A stretch of DNA of 64,000 bases from Isoperla grammatica (GCA_945910005.1 OX246749.1:28585183-28649182), one strand, 5' to 3'. Numbered from the stretch's first letter, positions 1 through 12,865 are shown. Program-made: numbers and translations. Notes: a model not told the origin generated them from the sequence alone.

Positions 1-493
1 ATACACATTCAATATGAAACGGCGGTGAGGCACAGTTCGTTGGAACCAGAACAGTAGACACGATACAAGGGCGGTGATGTATACAATGTATACAATACAC
101 ATTCAATATGAAACGACGGTGAGGCACAGTTAGTTGGTAGCATAACAGTAGACACGATACAAGGGCGGTGATGTATACAATACACATTCAATATGAAACG
201 GCGGTGAGGCACAGTTCGTTGGAACCAGAACAGTAGACACGATACAAGGGCGGTGATGTATACAATGTATACAATACACATTCAATATGAAACGACGGTG
301 AGGCACAGTTCGTTGGTAGCATAACAGTAGACACGATACAAGGGCAGTGATGTATACAATGTATACAATACACATTCAATATGAAACGACGGTGAGGCAC
401 AGTTCGTTGGTAGCATAACAGTAGACACGATACAAGGGCGGTGATGTATACAATGTATACAATACACATTCAAGATAAGACGAAGGTGAGGCA
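1..493. repeat. 94-bp satellite array (tail end)
   Basis: About five tandem units of a 94-bp satellite, cut by the window start. Units contain the words GAGGCACAGTTCGTTGG, CAGTAGACACGATACAAGGG and a doubled GTATACAAT. One unit lacks one GTATACAAT copy and is about 85 bp long. Units alternate between two variants, TTGGTAGCATAACAG and TTGGAACCAGAACAG. The same satellite forms the large array at 41.3-52.15 kb. Long open frames on the minus strand arise because the unit lacks stops in most frames; they are not genes. Confidence 0.95.
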
Positions 494-1079
494 CAGGTCG
501 TTAAGATGAAAGAATATAAAACACTCTTATTGAAGTAATATCTTGCCATACACGTCGTTAGCAGATTATATTGTTTACAGAAAGGTCTTACAGCTTTAGG
601 TAGATTTCTCTGCATCACTTTTCCTCTTTTTGAAGGGTTTGTGGTGTTTTGTACTAACTGTAATTTTCCGCAAATGCATGCGATAAAAGTAGTGTCACGT
701 TATGGGCAAACTTGCGAATCATATCAGGTGAATAGTGTTAAAATGAAACTATTGCAGTAAATAAACAATGTTTTTTCAAAACATGGCGGATAAACGTTCA
801 ATTTTGAAACTTTTGTCAAAAGTTGGGACTGTTGTAATGAGCCTACATGTGAAACATCATTTTGATCCTTGTGCTTGTTTTAATTTTATTAAATAATTAA
901 TTAATGTTGGTTCTTGAGTAATTAATTTTGTGTAGATTGGTATCTTGACTAATTTTGCTGGTTATGGTAACAGCATCGAGTTCCGTAATCACGAGTGTTG
1001 ACCAAAAAGTCAGCCAAATACGTCACGCCGTTTGACGTGTTCGCGACGCACAAAATTAGCGCACATACATACATACACA

Positions 1080-1150
<71 letters not shown>
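470..1150. repeat. Duplicated satellite flank, copy 1
   Basis: Non-coding AT-rich sequence that joins the satellite to an (AC)n tract. It recurs at 52,153-52,907 with only a handful of differences over about 610 bp, for example TTGTTTACAG against TTGTTAACAG and a one-base indel in AAAAAGTCAGCC. The last 90 bp are CATACATACA followed by (AC)n from about 1,062. No gene is visible. Confidence 0.9.
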
Positions 1151-1350
<200 letters not shown>

Positions 1351-1813
1351 GGCCTCTGTCGGAGACGGACGTGTTTTTCGTTCGCTCCGCCTTACCGTGT
1401 TATTTCCGTGCTATTCCAAGCGCGGTACAGTTACAGCCTTAGGTGCGGGGCAGCGCAGTCGTTTGTCCATTTCTTACTGTCTGCTACGTTCTGCTTGTGC
1501 CTGATAAGTTATTGTTGCTTATTCTCAATCAGTTTTTTCTCCTCTTTCGTTTGGAGTAGTTTTTGTTTTCTAATTATTCATTTTTAAGTAAGTTTTGGCC
1601 TTGCAAATTATTGCTTTTCTTTTCTCATTTTAACCCTCCTTGTTGAACCCTGCCATTTTAGAAGTCTCTAATTAATCATTGTGGTTTTGGTTATTCGTTC
1701 TTGTTCGGTTTGCTGCCTGGTCTTCAAGGCCAGGTAGCAGGTGTTTTGTCCGTCTTGTCTGGCGTGTTTTTATTTTGAATATTCCGGAGGGTTTTTAGTT
1801 GACTCGTATCACC

Positions 1814-3586
1814 ATGAGTCAACTGAAGCCGCAAGACTTTTTGAAGAAGTCCCCTGTCCCCGCTGTTAAAAACGGGGCCGGTAAGGCCGTTAAGGTGCCC
1901 CTCGTGCGAGGGCCCAATAAAGGTGTGCCTGCGCCCCTTCCTAGGGGACACAGCACACCGGAACTCAAACCGTCCTCCGTGACTGTCCTCAGGCCTTCTC
2001 TGGCGGCAGACACTACTGTCAACCAACGGGTTGGTGTGCTGACTGGCTCAGCGCATCAGTCTGTTACCGTTCTTCCCGTCTCTCCGCGCCTAAACAGGTC
2101 CTTATCTGACGTCCAGGTAGCGACCAGCCCTGTTAAGGCTGCAGAAAACGTGGTGGCTGGTTCAGCCAGCGCGCCAACACCGTTGTGCCCTACGCCGATC
2201 CCTGCTTTTCCGGTGGTTTCGTCGATCGTTGTCCCTGGGGTCCAGACTCCGCCAGTTACTAAGCCAACCATGGCGCAGGCCTTGCTCTCGGGGGCGGGCC
2301 AGCAGCGTCGCGGTCGCGACGGTCCGTCTGGGCCCTCCTTTGGTCCGCCGTGTCCCAAGAAGGACCAGGCAATACTGTTCCCTTCCATCGATCATGTCAC
2401 CATCTCGCAGTACTTGCGGTCCCTGGCAGACCTCATTGGGGGCAAAAACATAACTTTTGCCTCCAGGTTGTCGCAGGGCCGTGTGTGCTGCTACTTAAAA
2501 TCCAAGGCCTTGGTGGACTCTTTCATGCTGGACCACGGAGGTATATCGATCAAGGACCAATTTTTGTCTGCGCGCAGGCTGGTCACCCCCGCTGAGCGTT
2601 TGGTACTGTCCAATGTTAGCCCCTACATCCCGCACCACGCCGTTGAGGCCGAGCTGACAAAACTTGTTAGGCTTGTGTCACCTATGGCATACATTACCGT
2701 GGGCTTGAAGGAGGCTGACATTGGTCACGTCTTCAGTTTTAGACGACAGATCTTTGTCGTCAAAGCTGAGAACGTCAATCTTCCCGACTCCATCGTAGTA
2801 GAACACGATGGAGAACGTAACCGTGTCTTCCTCAGCTTTGACGACGTCAAATGCTTCAAGTGCAGGCAAACTGGACATATTGCCAGAACATGCACTGCCA
2901 ACATTGGTACCAAGGAAAGGTCTGCGGTAGAGACTGAAAGCCAAACGTCTAGAGGCGAAAACAAGAGAAAGATTCTTGTGGAATTGGGTGAGAGTGCTTC
3001 GGCCACCACTTTGACGCCAAGCGATGGGACCATCCCACCAGCTCCGGTTGCGACCGACGCAGCTTGTGCCCTGGATGCAATGGAAACTAATGATGCAGAT
3101 CTTAGCCTTGACACTGGGACGCCGCACCAGCTCGAACCGGTGCTGGATGAACCGGTTTACACTCAGGTCAAGACAAAGAAAAAACCAAGGAGCAACTCTC
3201 CGGCCAAGAAGCGTCCACGTCAAGATGAAAGGGCGTCTCCTGGTGAGGACACCATGCCCCTGGCTGCGGTGGAGCTACTTGACAGTGGAGAGGCTGGAAA
3301 GACGCTGTCCACTAGCGCTTTTCTACAGTTCTTAGCGGACGTGAAGGGCAACGATCAGCCATTCAAGGTTGCCCGCCGTTTTACGAACGACATTACCGGG
3401 CTGGTTTTTATGCTGACATCAGTTCTTCCGGTCTTGAAAAATGATCGTGCAATCAACCAACGTTCACGACGCCTTATTGCCACTCTAAAGAAGGCGCAGG
3501 CGTACTTTGACGCGACCGGAGAAGACGAGGTCACCCTATCTCGATCCACCTCTCTGGAAAGTGTCAGTTCCACTGGACTAGAGTAA
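1814..3586 (+). CDS. Tx1-like ORF1 protein, CCHC zinc-knuckle nucleic-acid-binding
   Basis: 590 residues. The ATG at 1,814 is chosen because ATGAGTCAACTGAAG aligns with ATGAGCAACCCAAGG of the second copy (60,625); the frame is open a few codons upstream but has no earlier ATG. Residues 1-150 are a low-complexity, Pro/Ser/Val-rich region. Residues about 195-345 hold the conserved block seen in Tx1 ORF1 and in the ZCCHC3-type host protein, including LVLSNVSPYIPHHAVEAEL and HVFSFRRQ. A CX2CX4HX4C knuckle lies at residues 347-360 (CFKCRQTGHIARTC). A Lys/Arg-rich stretch near 450-475 looks like a nuclear localisation signal. In the family this protein binds element RNA to form the RNP. The N-terminal 150 residues differ strongly from copy 2 while the rest is nearly identical. 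The stop lies 16 bp before ORF2. Confidence 0.88.
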   Translation: MSQLKPQDFLKKSPVPAVKNGAGKAVKVPLVRGPNKGVPAPLPRGHSTPELKPSSVTVLRPSLAADTTVNQRVGVLTGSAHQSVTVLPVSPRLNRSLSDVQVATSPVKAAENVVAGSASAPTPLCPTPIPAFPVVSSIVVPGVQTPPVTKPTMAQALLSGAGQQRRGRDGPSGPSFGPPCPKKDQAILFPSIDHVTISQYLRSLADLIGGKNITFASRLSQGRVCCYLKSKALVDSFMLDHGGISIKDQFLSARRLVTPAERLVLSNVSPYIPHHAVEAELTKLVRLVSPMAYITVGLKEADIGHVFSFRRQIFVVKAENVNLPDSIVVEHDGERNRVFLSFDDVKCFKCRQTGHIARTCTANIGTKERSAVETESQTSRGENKRKILVELGESASATTLTPSDGTIPPAPVATDAACALDAMETNDADLSLDTGTPHQLEPVLDEPVYTQVKTKKKPRSNSPAKKRPRQDERASPGEDTMPLAAVELLDSGEAGKTLSTSAFLQFLADVKGNDQPFKVARRFTNDITGLVFMLTSVLPVLKNDRAINQRSRRLIATLKKAQAYFDATGEDEVTLSRSTSLESVSSTGLE

Positions 3587-3602
3587 AAAACCTGTCACCA
3601 AC

Positions 3603-6600
3603 ATGGCGGAGACAATTTTCATCACCCTTAATGCAAGGAGCGTTCGTAGCGACTTTAAATGGAGTCAGCTGTCGACCTTCCTGGATCGCCACTTCCCCGA
3701 CGTCGTCCTCCTACAGGAGACAAACACGTCCTCATCACCACTACCCCTTCTAATCTCGAAGTACTCTTTTTATTTCAACCCCCCTGTTCAAGTGTGCTCG
3801 GGGACCATGATAGGACTTCGTAAGTCATCACCCATGGTCTTTCGAGCCCAAAATATTCTATACCCTGGCTATCTTCAGGAACTTCTCCTAGAGATTCCCA
3901 CCACAGGTCGGACGCTTCACGTCATCTCCGTTTATTTGCCACACAACCAAGCCATAGCTCTAGACATTCTGACGTGCCTTGAACGTCACATCAGCGACGT
4001 ACGTGGTACCGCTGGAGTCGACGCTCAGTTCCTTGTTGGGGGGGACTTCAACTGTACGTTGGATCCCAACACTGACAGATCCGGGGGCGTCGAGCGGTAT
4101 CCGCGCGTTGCCCGACTGCTCCGGAACACAGTTACGACAGCAGACCTCTCCGATTTGTGGCGGGAGTTTCACCCCGGGGAGCCAGGTTTCACGTATGTGG
4201 GCAATGCCCCACTGCATTCCGCCTCTCGCATAGACAGGTTCTATGGCACTCCCGAAGTGACCACTTTGATGACCGGCGTGCGCGTATTGCCCGCTTTCTC
4301 CGACCACCTTGCACTGCTGGCCACTATGTCGCTACGAACGCCTAAGTTTGTCTCGCCATATTGGCGCTTTGACAATACTCTCTTGGAGGACCCGAACTTC
4401 GGAGATTGTATTCGCGAGCTTCTCGAATCATTCGAGGCTCGTCGCAATCATTACTCCTCGCTCCACCACTGGTGGGATGCCATCAAGCAGGAGATTCAGA
4501 CCACGACCATCCGATTCATTAGACTCCGCCGGCAAATGTCGGACGAGACGTTTGCACAACTCGAGAGGCGTGTCGATCGAATCGTGTCCAGTCCCCTGCT
4601 GGGTGAACACACCACGGCAGATTTAGCTCACGCAACCTCCCAAGTGCGCGACGCGTACACAAGGAGAAGCGAGAGAGTGCTGGCAAACTCTCGCTACGCC
4701 CACCTCCTCGCTTCGGACAGTCCGGCAGGACCAAGTTTGGCTCGTGATATGGCTCCCACGTTTCAACCCCTCAAAGAACTGCGCCTGGAAGGGCGCGTCG
4801 TGTCTGATGGACCGTCGCTATGCACGGTCGCGAGGCGTCACTTCCAGGAGGTTTACGCTGCCACGCCCGTGACAATCGAGGAAGACTCGCCCCTGTACGA
4901 GACCCTGCCTCTACTTTCTCGCCTCCAACGTGAGAGCCTAGATCGGCCGCTGAGCCAACAAGAACTCACCGAAGCTCTTGGGTCCCTGAACAAAGGGAAG
5001 TCTCCCGGAATTGATGGTCTCACTCCCGAGTTCTACTCGTTCTTTTGGAGTGAGCTGTCGGGTCCGTTTGAGGAAATGTTGGCGCACTCCATGGAGACCG
5101 GCCTTCTTCCCCGATCTGCACAAAAGTCTATCCTGACGCTACTTCCTAAGTCGGGTGACAGGCTGGACATCAAAAACTGGCGTCCAATTTCTCTGCTCAC
5201 CGTGGACTACAAGATCGTCGCACGTGCTTTGGCAACACGGTTGAGCCGAGTAATTGGCTCGCTGGTCCACCCCGATCAGGGCTACTGCGTTCCGGGGAGA
5301 ACCATCTTCGACAGCCTCCACCTGCATCGTGACGTCGTGGAGTACGCCAACACCGAACAGGTTCCCCTAGCAGTTCTCTCCCTTGACCAACAGGGAGCAT
5401 TCGACAGGGTGAACCAACACTATCTCTTTCACCTTCTCCGATCGTATGGTTTCGGCGAACATTTCGTGCAAACCCTGCGGACACTTTACGCCGGCGCCAC
5501 GTGCTTCGTACGAGTGGGGTCATGTTTGACGGCTCCCTTTCCTTTCGGTCAGGGAATCCGACAGGGATGTCCCCTGTCAGGTCAGCTGTTCTCGCTTACA
5601 GCCGAGCCTTTCCTCAGACTGTGCAGATCAAGACTCTCGGGGTTTCTTATGCCTGGTCAACTGGAACGCAGACTCGTCGTCTCAGGATACGCCGATGACG
5701 TATCGGTCTTCATCGCTGACGACGAGGATTTCGACCGGTTGGGGGTAGTTTACCACATCTACGCGGTTCAGTCTGGGGCACGACTCAATACTCAAAAGTC
5801 CACCGGTCTGTGGGCAGGCAGCTGGGTCGGGCGTCGGGACTCTCCACTCGATTTCGCTTGGTCGAGTGAGGGCGGCAAGTGTTTGGGGGTAATGTTGGGC
5901 AATACGCCTGTAATCAAGGCCAGGGGCTTCGACGCGTTGCGGGAAAAGTTCCTCGTCGCAATCCAAAGGTGGCGGGGCCGAGCGTCGACCATGTCTCTTC
6001 GTGGTCGAGTTCTAGTCGCAAACCAGTTCCTGGCACCTAGACTGTGGTACACATTTCAAGTGCTGCCCCCACCTCCTGCGCTTCTCAACCGGCTTCAGGG
6101 GGAACTGGCAAATTTTGTATGGGCCGGGCGGAGACACTGGACGCGTCTGCGCGACCTCTGTGCCCCCGTCCATCTTGGAGGACTCGGCCTGGTCCACCTG
6201 GCGTCGAAGGTGGCCATGTTCCGAGTCGTTTATGCACACCGATTTCTTTCCAACTTAGAAGATCACCCCTGTCACGTCATGACTCGGCATTTCCTTGGCA
6301 AGTTTTGCCGATTAGGTCTTGGCTGGCAGGTTTTGTTTCACCCCAAAATCGGTGGGCCTGCGGCTCGTAACACCTCCGAGTTTCTCCAAACCGTGCTCAA
6401 AGCTTGGTTCTCCCTGAAACCAAAGCCCGAGAACTTCCCGTCAACGAACTGCGGAATGCGAGACGTTCCCCTGATAGAAACGTCGCTTCTCCCAACGGCC
6501 ACTTCTCCCTTCATTCCCTCATGGGCTTTGCTGGGTTGTAAAACGCTCGGGGACCTACTCAATGGTTCAGAGTGGACCGACGTCGACCGGTTGGAGGGCT

Positions 6601-6716
6601 TTGCCGAACAATCTGGTCGAGTTCGCCAAGCTCTTGGCGTCAACGGGAACAGGATCCGAGCATTCTGCCATCTACGTTTTCGTGGCGTGATTCGTGAAAG
6701 ATGTTCTGGGTCCTGA
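3603..6716 (+). CDS. Tx1-like ORF2, APE endonuclease and reverse transcriptase (frameshifted at 3' end)
   Basis: 1037 residues in this frame. The APE-type endonuclease occupies residues 1-245. LNARS, LLQET (Glu39), GGDFN (146-150), SRIDR (208-212) and SDH (233-235) are all present, so the nuclease looks catalytically complete. RT follows: residues about 440-760 include NWRPISLL, DYKIVARALATRL, a DQ..GAFDRV motif and YADD at residues 696-699. A thumb and C-terminal region follows. The endonuclease presumably nicks the (TG)n strand and RT primes on it; that is inferred from the insertion sites. The frame closes at 6,716 through a one-frame shift near 6,690-6,710; the remaining roughly 240 residues continue in the next frame. 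ATG 3,603 follows ORF1 closely, as in L1-type two-ORF elements. Confidence 0.88.
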   Translation: MAETIFITLNARSVRSDFKWSQLSTFLDRHFPDVVLLQETNTSSSPLPLLISKYSFYFNPPVQVCSGTMIGLRKSSPMVFRAQNILYPGYLQELLLEIPTTGRTLHVISVYLPHNQAIALDILTCLERHISDVRGTAGVDAQFLVGGDFNCTLDPNTDRSGGVERYPRVARLLRNTVTTADLSDLWREFHPGEPGFTYVGNAPLHSASRIDRFYGTPEVTTLMTGVRVLPAFSDHLALLATMSLRTPKFVSPYWRFDNTLLEDPNFGDCIRELLESFEARRNHYSSLHHWWDAIKQEIQTTTIRFIRLRRQMSDETFAQLERRVDRIVSSPLLGEHTTADLAHATSQVRDAYTRRSERVLANSRYAHLLASDSPAGPSLARDMAPTFQPLKELRLEGRVVSDGPSLCTVARRHFQEVYAATPVTIEEDSPLYETLPLLSRLQRESLDRPLSQQELTEALGSLNKGKSPGIDGLTPEFYSFFWSELSGPFEEMLAHSMETGLLPRSAQKSILTLLPKSGDRLDIKNWRPISLLTVDYKIVARALATRLSRVIGSLVHPDQGYCVPGRTIFDSLHLHRDVVEYANTEQVPLAVLSLDQQGAFDRVNQHYLFHLLRSYGFGEHFVQTLRTLYAGATCFVRVGSCLTAPFPFGQGIRQGCPLSGQLFSLTAEPFLRLCRSRLSGFLMPGQLERRLVVSGYADDVSVFIADDEDFDRLGVVYHIYAVQSGARLNTQKSTGLWAGSWVGRRDSPLDFAWSSEGGKCLGVMLGNTPVIKARGFDALREKFLVAIQRWRGRASTMSLRGRVLVANQFLAPRLWYTFQVLPPPPALLNRLQGELANFVWAGRRHWTRLRDLCAPVHLGGLGLVHLASKVAMFRVVYAHRFLSNLEDHPCHVMTRHFLGKFCRLGLGWQVLFHPKIGGPAARNTSEFLQTVLKAWFSLKPKPENFPSTNCGMRDVPLIETSLLPTATSPFIPSWALLGCKTLGDLLNGSEWTDVDRLEGFAEQSGRVRQALGVNGNRIRAFCHLRFRGVIRERCSGS

Positions 6717-7437
6717 ACCCTGGCCCCCAAATCTGTTGTATCGTCGCCCGTTGACCGGCGAGTGGGTCTCCCTGCTCCCTCAACAGCACAGGCGGTCGAT
6801 CCTGCGTGACATCATGGTCAACTCCCTCCGCCTAGACGGTTCTCTAGAGGGACACTGGTCGCACGATCGAGTCAATTGGAGAGCTCTCGTTCGCTCACCC
6901 TCCCTTGGATTCGATTCCGAGGTCGTGTGGCGTTTCAACAAGAACCGTCTGGCAGATCCTATCTTCTTGTTCCACGCAGGGTTGGCCGCCTCTCGCCTGT
7001 GCCCCTGGTGCCAGGTCGAGGGTTCGGCTTGGCACATGATAGTGTCCTGTCGCCGGGCCGTGCAAATGTGGCGCCTGGCTGATTTGCTAATCAGAAACTT
7101 ACTGGGTCGCCGTGGATTGTCTGCTCGAGAGCTCTATGTCGGGTTCAGTCCCGACAATACCTCCACCTCCAACCAAATCGATTTGGCCAATTTTGTTCTC
7201 GTGTTGGCCAAGAGCACAGTCTACAGGCTACTTGTAAGCTTCTTCAAAGAGGACCGCGAGCCTGCGCTCTACGACCATGTCTTGAAAGCTCGTCTAAAGT
7301 CTCGCATCATCAAGGAGTACGCTTGGTACCTTGGTCGCGGAGCGATCGATGGCTTCATGGCAAAGTGGTGCGATAGGGGGGCGCTCTGCTCCATTGAAAA
7401 TGGCGAGATTCTTTTTAGTCAAGCGCTTACACAGTAA
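6694..7437 (+). pseudogene. ORF2 C-terminal part after frameshift
   Basis: The frame shifted by +1 relative to 3,603-6,716 carries the rest of ORF2, to the stop at 7,435-7,437. It contains a CPWC...HMIVSC zinc-binding motif (CX2C, then H and C), typical of the C terminus of L1/Tx1 ORF2, and ends in LFSQALTQ. The fragment at 59,632-59,967 is colinear with its last 112 codons and ends LFSQALSQ, which confirms the frame. A real frameshift mutation or a base-calling error would look the same here. Confidence 0.85.
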
Positions 7438-9107
<1,670 letters not shown>

Positions 9108-10056
9108 ATGTACCCCAATAAGCGTACCTCAATAAGTGTACCCTAATAAGCGTACCCCAATAAGCGTACCCCAGTAAGCGTACCCTAATAAGTGTACCCC
9201 AATAAGCGTCCCCCAAAAAGCGTACCCCAGTAAGCGTACCCTAATAAGTGAACCCCAATTAGCGTCCCCCAAAAAGCGTTCCCCAGTAAGCGTACCCCAG
9301 TAAGCGTACCCTAATAAGTGTACCCTAATAAGCGTACCCCAATAAGCGTCCCCCAGTAAGCGTACCCTTATAAGCGTACCCCAAATAGCGTCCCCCAATA
9401 AGCGTTCCCCAGTAAGCGTACCCCAGTAAGCGTACCCTAATAAGTGTACCCTAATAAGCGTACCCCAATAAGCGTCCCCCAAAAAGCGTACCCCAGTAAA
9501 CGTACCCTAATAAGTGTACCCCAATAAGCGTCCCCCAAAAAGCGTACCCCAGTAAGCGTACCCTAATAAGTGTACCCCAATAAGCGTCCCCCAAAAAGCG
9601 TACCCCAGTAAATGTACCCTAATAAGCGTCCCCCAATAAGCGTCCCCCAAAAAGCATACCCCAGTAAGCGTACCCTAATAAGTGTACCCCAATAAGCGTC
9701 CCCCAAAAAAGCGTACCCCAGTAAGCGTACCCTAATAAGTGTACCCCAATTAGCGTCCCCCAAAAAGCGTACCCCAGTAAGTGTACTCTAATAAGCGTAC
9801 CCCAAAAAGCGTTCCCCAGTAAGCGTACCCTAATAAGTGTACCCCAATTAGCGTCCCCCAAAAAGCGTACCCCAGTAAGCGTACCCTAATAAGTGTACCC
9901 TAATAAGTGTACCCTTATAAGTGTACCCCAAAAAGCGTACCCCAGTAAGCGTACCCAAATAAGTGTACCCCAGTAAGCGTACCCTTATAAGCGTACCCCA
10001 GTAAGCGTACCTCAATAAGCTTACCCCAATAAGCCTACCCTTATAAGCGTACCCCA
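9108..10056. repeat. 14-bp minisatellite with 56-bp higher-order unit
   Basis: About 68 copies of a 14-bp unit close to AATAAGCGTACCCC. Variants (ACCCTAATAAGTGT, GTCCCCCAAAAAGC) recur in a four-unit, 56-bp order, for example at 9,481-9,536 and 9,537-9,592. The minus strand is open over long stretches because the unit lacks stops in that direction; it is not taken as coding. Confidence 0.92.
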
Positions 10057-10351
10057 GACTCGAAAGAAACGTATCATCGACTGCAGCAAGAATGACCGTC
10101 AAACTCTCCCCAACCAATCCTAGCCAAGAAGTTCCTGGTCTAGGGCCCCGGTCTATCCAACCATTGGCTTCGGCTGCAAGGTTTCGCCCTGGGTTGGACC
10201 GGTTCCGTCTATTCCAGGCTGCATGGTTTTGCCATGGATTGGACCGGTTCCGTCTACCACGTCCATTCCCCACCCCCCTCCCCTATACCTTCCTAAAACA
10301 TCCCACTCACTCGAAAGTCGACACCTTCCAATTTAAACTCTAGAAATATTA
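10057..10351. other. Intergenic spacer with short internal direct repeat
   Basis: GGTTGGACCGGTTCCGTCTA-like words occur twice (about 10,192 and 10,236), with CTGCATGGTTTTGCC between them. No coding or element assignment is possible. Confidence 0.4.
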
Positions 10352-10640
10352 CATGAAAAAAATAATTTTTTTTAAAAACAACGCTTATATTAATTTTAAA
10401 TGCACTAAAAAGTAAAAAATAAATTTTCGCCCAACAAATTTTTGCCTCACTCGGAAAATAAAAGCGTTGGGCGCTTTTGGTATTGACATAGATTGCAGTA
10501 TTCTGCTGTTTATGCAGGGAAAGCGCCTAACGCTTTTATTTTCCGAGTGAGGCAAAAATTTGTTGGGCGAAAATTTATTTTTTTCTTTTAAGTGCATTTA
10601 AATATAAGCGTTGTTTTTAAAAAAAATAATTTTGTTCATA
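10352..10640. mobile_element. Foldback MITE, about 290 bp
   Basis: Arms of about 105-115 bp are nearly perfect inverted copies. The left arm begins CATGAAAAAAATAATTTT and the right arm ends AAAATAATTTTGTTCATA. Both contain AACAACGCTTATAT, TTTTCGCCCAACAAAT and CCTCACTCGGAAAATAAAAG. The loop of about 50 bp includes GACATAGATTGCAG. Most of the element can form one hairpin. Confidence 0.8.
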
Positions 10641-10719
10641 TAATATTATCTTATACTTTTGAGTCTTAAAGAATCTTGTAATCGAATATATGCCCACTGG
10701 ACGTGTCCGAATTTATAAG

Positions 10720-12320
10720 ACTGCATACTTGTGTACTTGTACTTGTTAACTTCACTTTTCAGCTTGATCGGACGTTGGGAAGTGGGTGAAATATCGATTA
10801 ATTAATTATGATGGTTTAATTCTGTATTTAGTAAATATGACAATTGATTCATGTATTGTCATTAAGAATACGTCTGTGTGAAAACTTTCAACTCGATTCG
10901 ACGTTGGGAAGTGGGTTAATCATCGAATCCCATATAAAACATTAATTAATTATGATGAATTAATTGAATATTTAGTAAATATGACAATTGATTCGTGTAT
11001 TGCCATTAGAATACGTCTGTGTGAAAACTTTTAGCTCAATTTGACGTTCGGAAGTGGGTGAAATATCGATTCCCATATAAAACATCAATTAATCAATTAT
11101 GATAAATTAATTGATTATTTAGTAAATATGACAATTGATTCGTGTATTGTCATTAAAGCCGCATTCACATAAATGACTATTGATTACTGACTATTGACTA
11201 TTGACTAGTGATTATTGACTACCCAAAGAAAGATATGAACACTACACAACAAAGTTCTTTGACACGTATGATCTGCCACCTAGAACAAATGAATCAAACT
11301 GATTGACAAACAACGAGCTGTCAAAATAATAAAATTGCAACATTATGAAGAAAACGAGGTATGGCGATAGTAACTGTTCACCAGTTAAAACGTTTAATGA
11401 TGGGCTTAACCAAGTTGTGAAGGTTTTGATGTTTTTTGTTTGTTTTGAAGATTTGTTTTCAAAATAAGAATATTTTATTGTATGACAGCTTCATAAAAAT
11501 AATAAATAAATAATATTCGCCGGAAATAGTCAAAAACAAATATACACTTGACAGTAATTGAATAGTGGTATTGACTTCCGTTGCTCCACATTCATTGGCT
11601 GAACGCGAACGTTGTGATTGGTTGTAACTATGACTTCCAGATATCTTCAATTCGTTAGTCAATAGTCAATAGTCATAAGTCAAAAGTAAAGTTGTGTGAA
11701 CGTCAGCACGTATCGCCTATGGTTCAATTCGCTTAGTCACTAATCAATAGTCAATAGTCAATAGTCAATAGTCACTAGTCATTTATGTGAACGCGGCTTA
11801 AGAATTCGTATGTGTGAAAACTTTCAGCTCAGTTCAACGTTGGAAAGTAGGTGAAATATCGATTTCCGTATAAAACATGAATTAATTAATTATGATGAAT
11901 TAATTGATTATTTAGTAAATATGACAATTGATTCGTGTATTGTCATTAAGAATGCATCTGTGTAAAAACGTTCAGCTTAATTCAACGTTCGAAAGTGGGT
12001 GAAATATTGATTCCCATATAAAACATCAATTAATTAATTATGATAAATTAATTGATTATTTAGTAAATATGACAACTGATTCGTGTATTGTCATTAAGAA
12101 TACGTCGGTGTGAAAACGTTCAACTCGATTTGACGTTATAAAGTGGGTTAAACATCAATTTCTATATAAAACATTTATTAATTAATTATGATAAATTAAT
12201 TGACAATTTAGTAAATATGACAGTTGATTCATATATTGTCATTAGGAATACGTCTGTGTAAAAAATTTCAGCTTGATCGGACATTTAAAAGTAGATGGAA
12301 TATCGATTCAAAGATTCCGT
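10720..12320. repeat. About 146-bp tandem repeat, six or more units
   Basis: Units share AATATGACAATTGATTCGTG, TATTGTCATTAAGAATACG, GTGAAAACTTTCAGCTC, GAAGTGGGTGAAATATCGAT and CCATATAAAACAT. The GACAATTG word falls at about 10,839, 10,983, 11,130, 11,923, 12,069 and 12,219, a spacing of 144-150 bp once the inserted MITE at 11,157-11,798 is removed. Units are diverged by several percent. No coding content. Confidence 0.85.
11157..11798. mobile_element. Harbinger-like MITE with TAA target duplication
   Basis: A 642-bp insertion inside a 146-bp repeat unit. The terminal inverted repeats are AGCCGCATTCACATAAATGA and, on the other strand at the right end, AGCCGCGTTCACATAAATGA. It is flanked by TAA at 11,154-11,156 and 11,799-11,801. 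Uninterrupted units read CATTAAGAATACG, giving the empty site. Subterminal GACTATT repeats lie on both sides. A TAA/TTA duplication is typical of PIF/Harbinger elements. Its interior resembles the repeats at about 12,866-13,230 and 16,100-17,060 (ATTGCAACATTATGA). Confidence 0.85.
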
Positions 12321-12865
12321 CCAGACAGACAAACAAGGCAAGCTAATATAAGCGTTGTAAAATAGGCCTACCTTCTGGCAACATGCAGTTAATTCTCCCA
12401 AAATAAATGCCTTGCAAGTAAAACGAATGCCCTTCATACCTTTCCCAGTTCCGTTAGATCTCTTTGCTAATAGGAGTTCCCATACATTTCAGTTCATGCA
12501 CATCTATTCTAACTAACTAACCCAATAAATTAAGTTTTTTTAGGTTTGCTTTTATTGTATTATTGTAGCTTGTATGTTTGATGGTTTTATGTTTGTTTCA
12601 TTTGTATTGTATTGTTATAAGTAATTTGAAATTTGATAATAAAATTGACGAACCTATAATATGATACGTGTACCTATCGATTGGTGAATAAATAACTGTA
12701 CTCTACTTTACTTCCCAGTTCTTTTCCATTAATCAGTCTATCCATGCGTCATCCATGAGAAGGTTCATTCTCAGAGATGAGCTCGTCCCCCCCTCCCCCC
12801 CCCCCCCCCCAAGACTTTATACACTGCGTCATATCAGAGTTCTCTCTACATAGCAACAATGTTAC
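12321..12865. other. Intergenic, with a C20-like homopolymer
   Basis: AT-rich sequence with no gene. TTTATTGTATTATTGTAGC and GATAATAAAATTGACG resemble a degraded LINE 3' UTR. An almost pure C run lies at 12,788-12,811. Confidence 0.4.

Noticed and set aside
9129..10273. Open frames with WGTLIRV-type repeats
   Set aside because: Translation of the 14-bp minisatellite on the minus strand.
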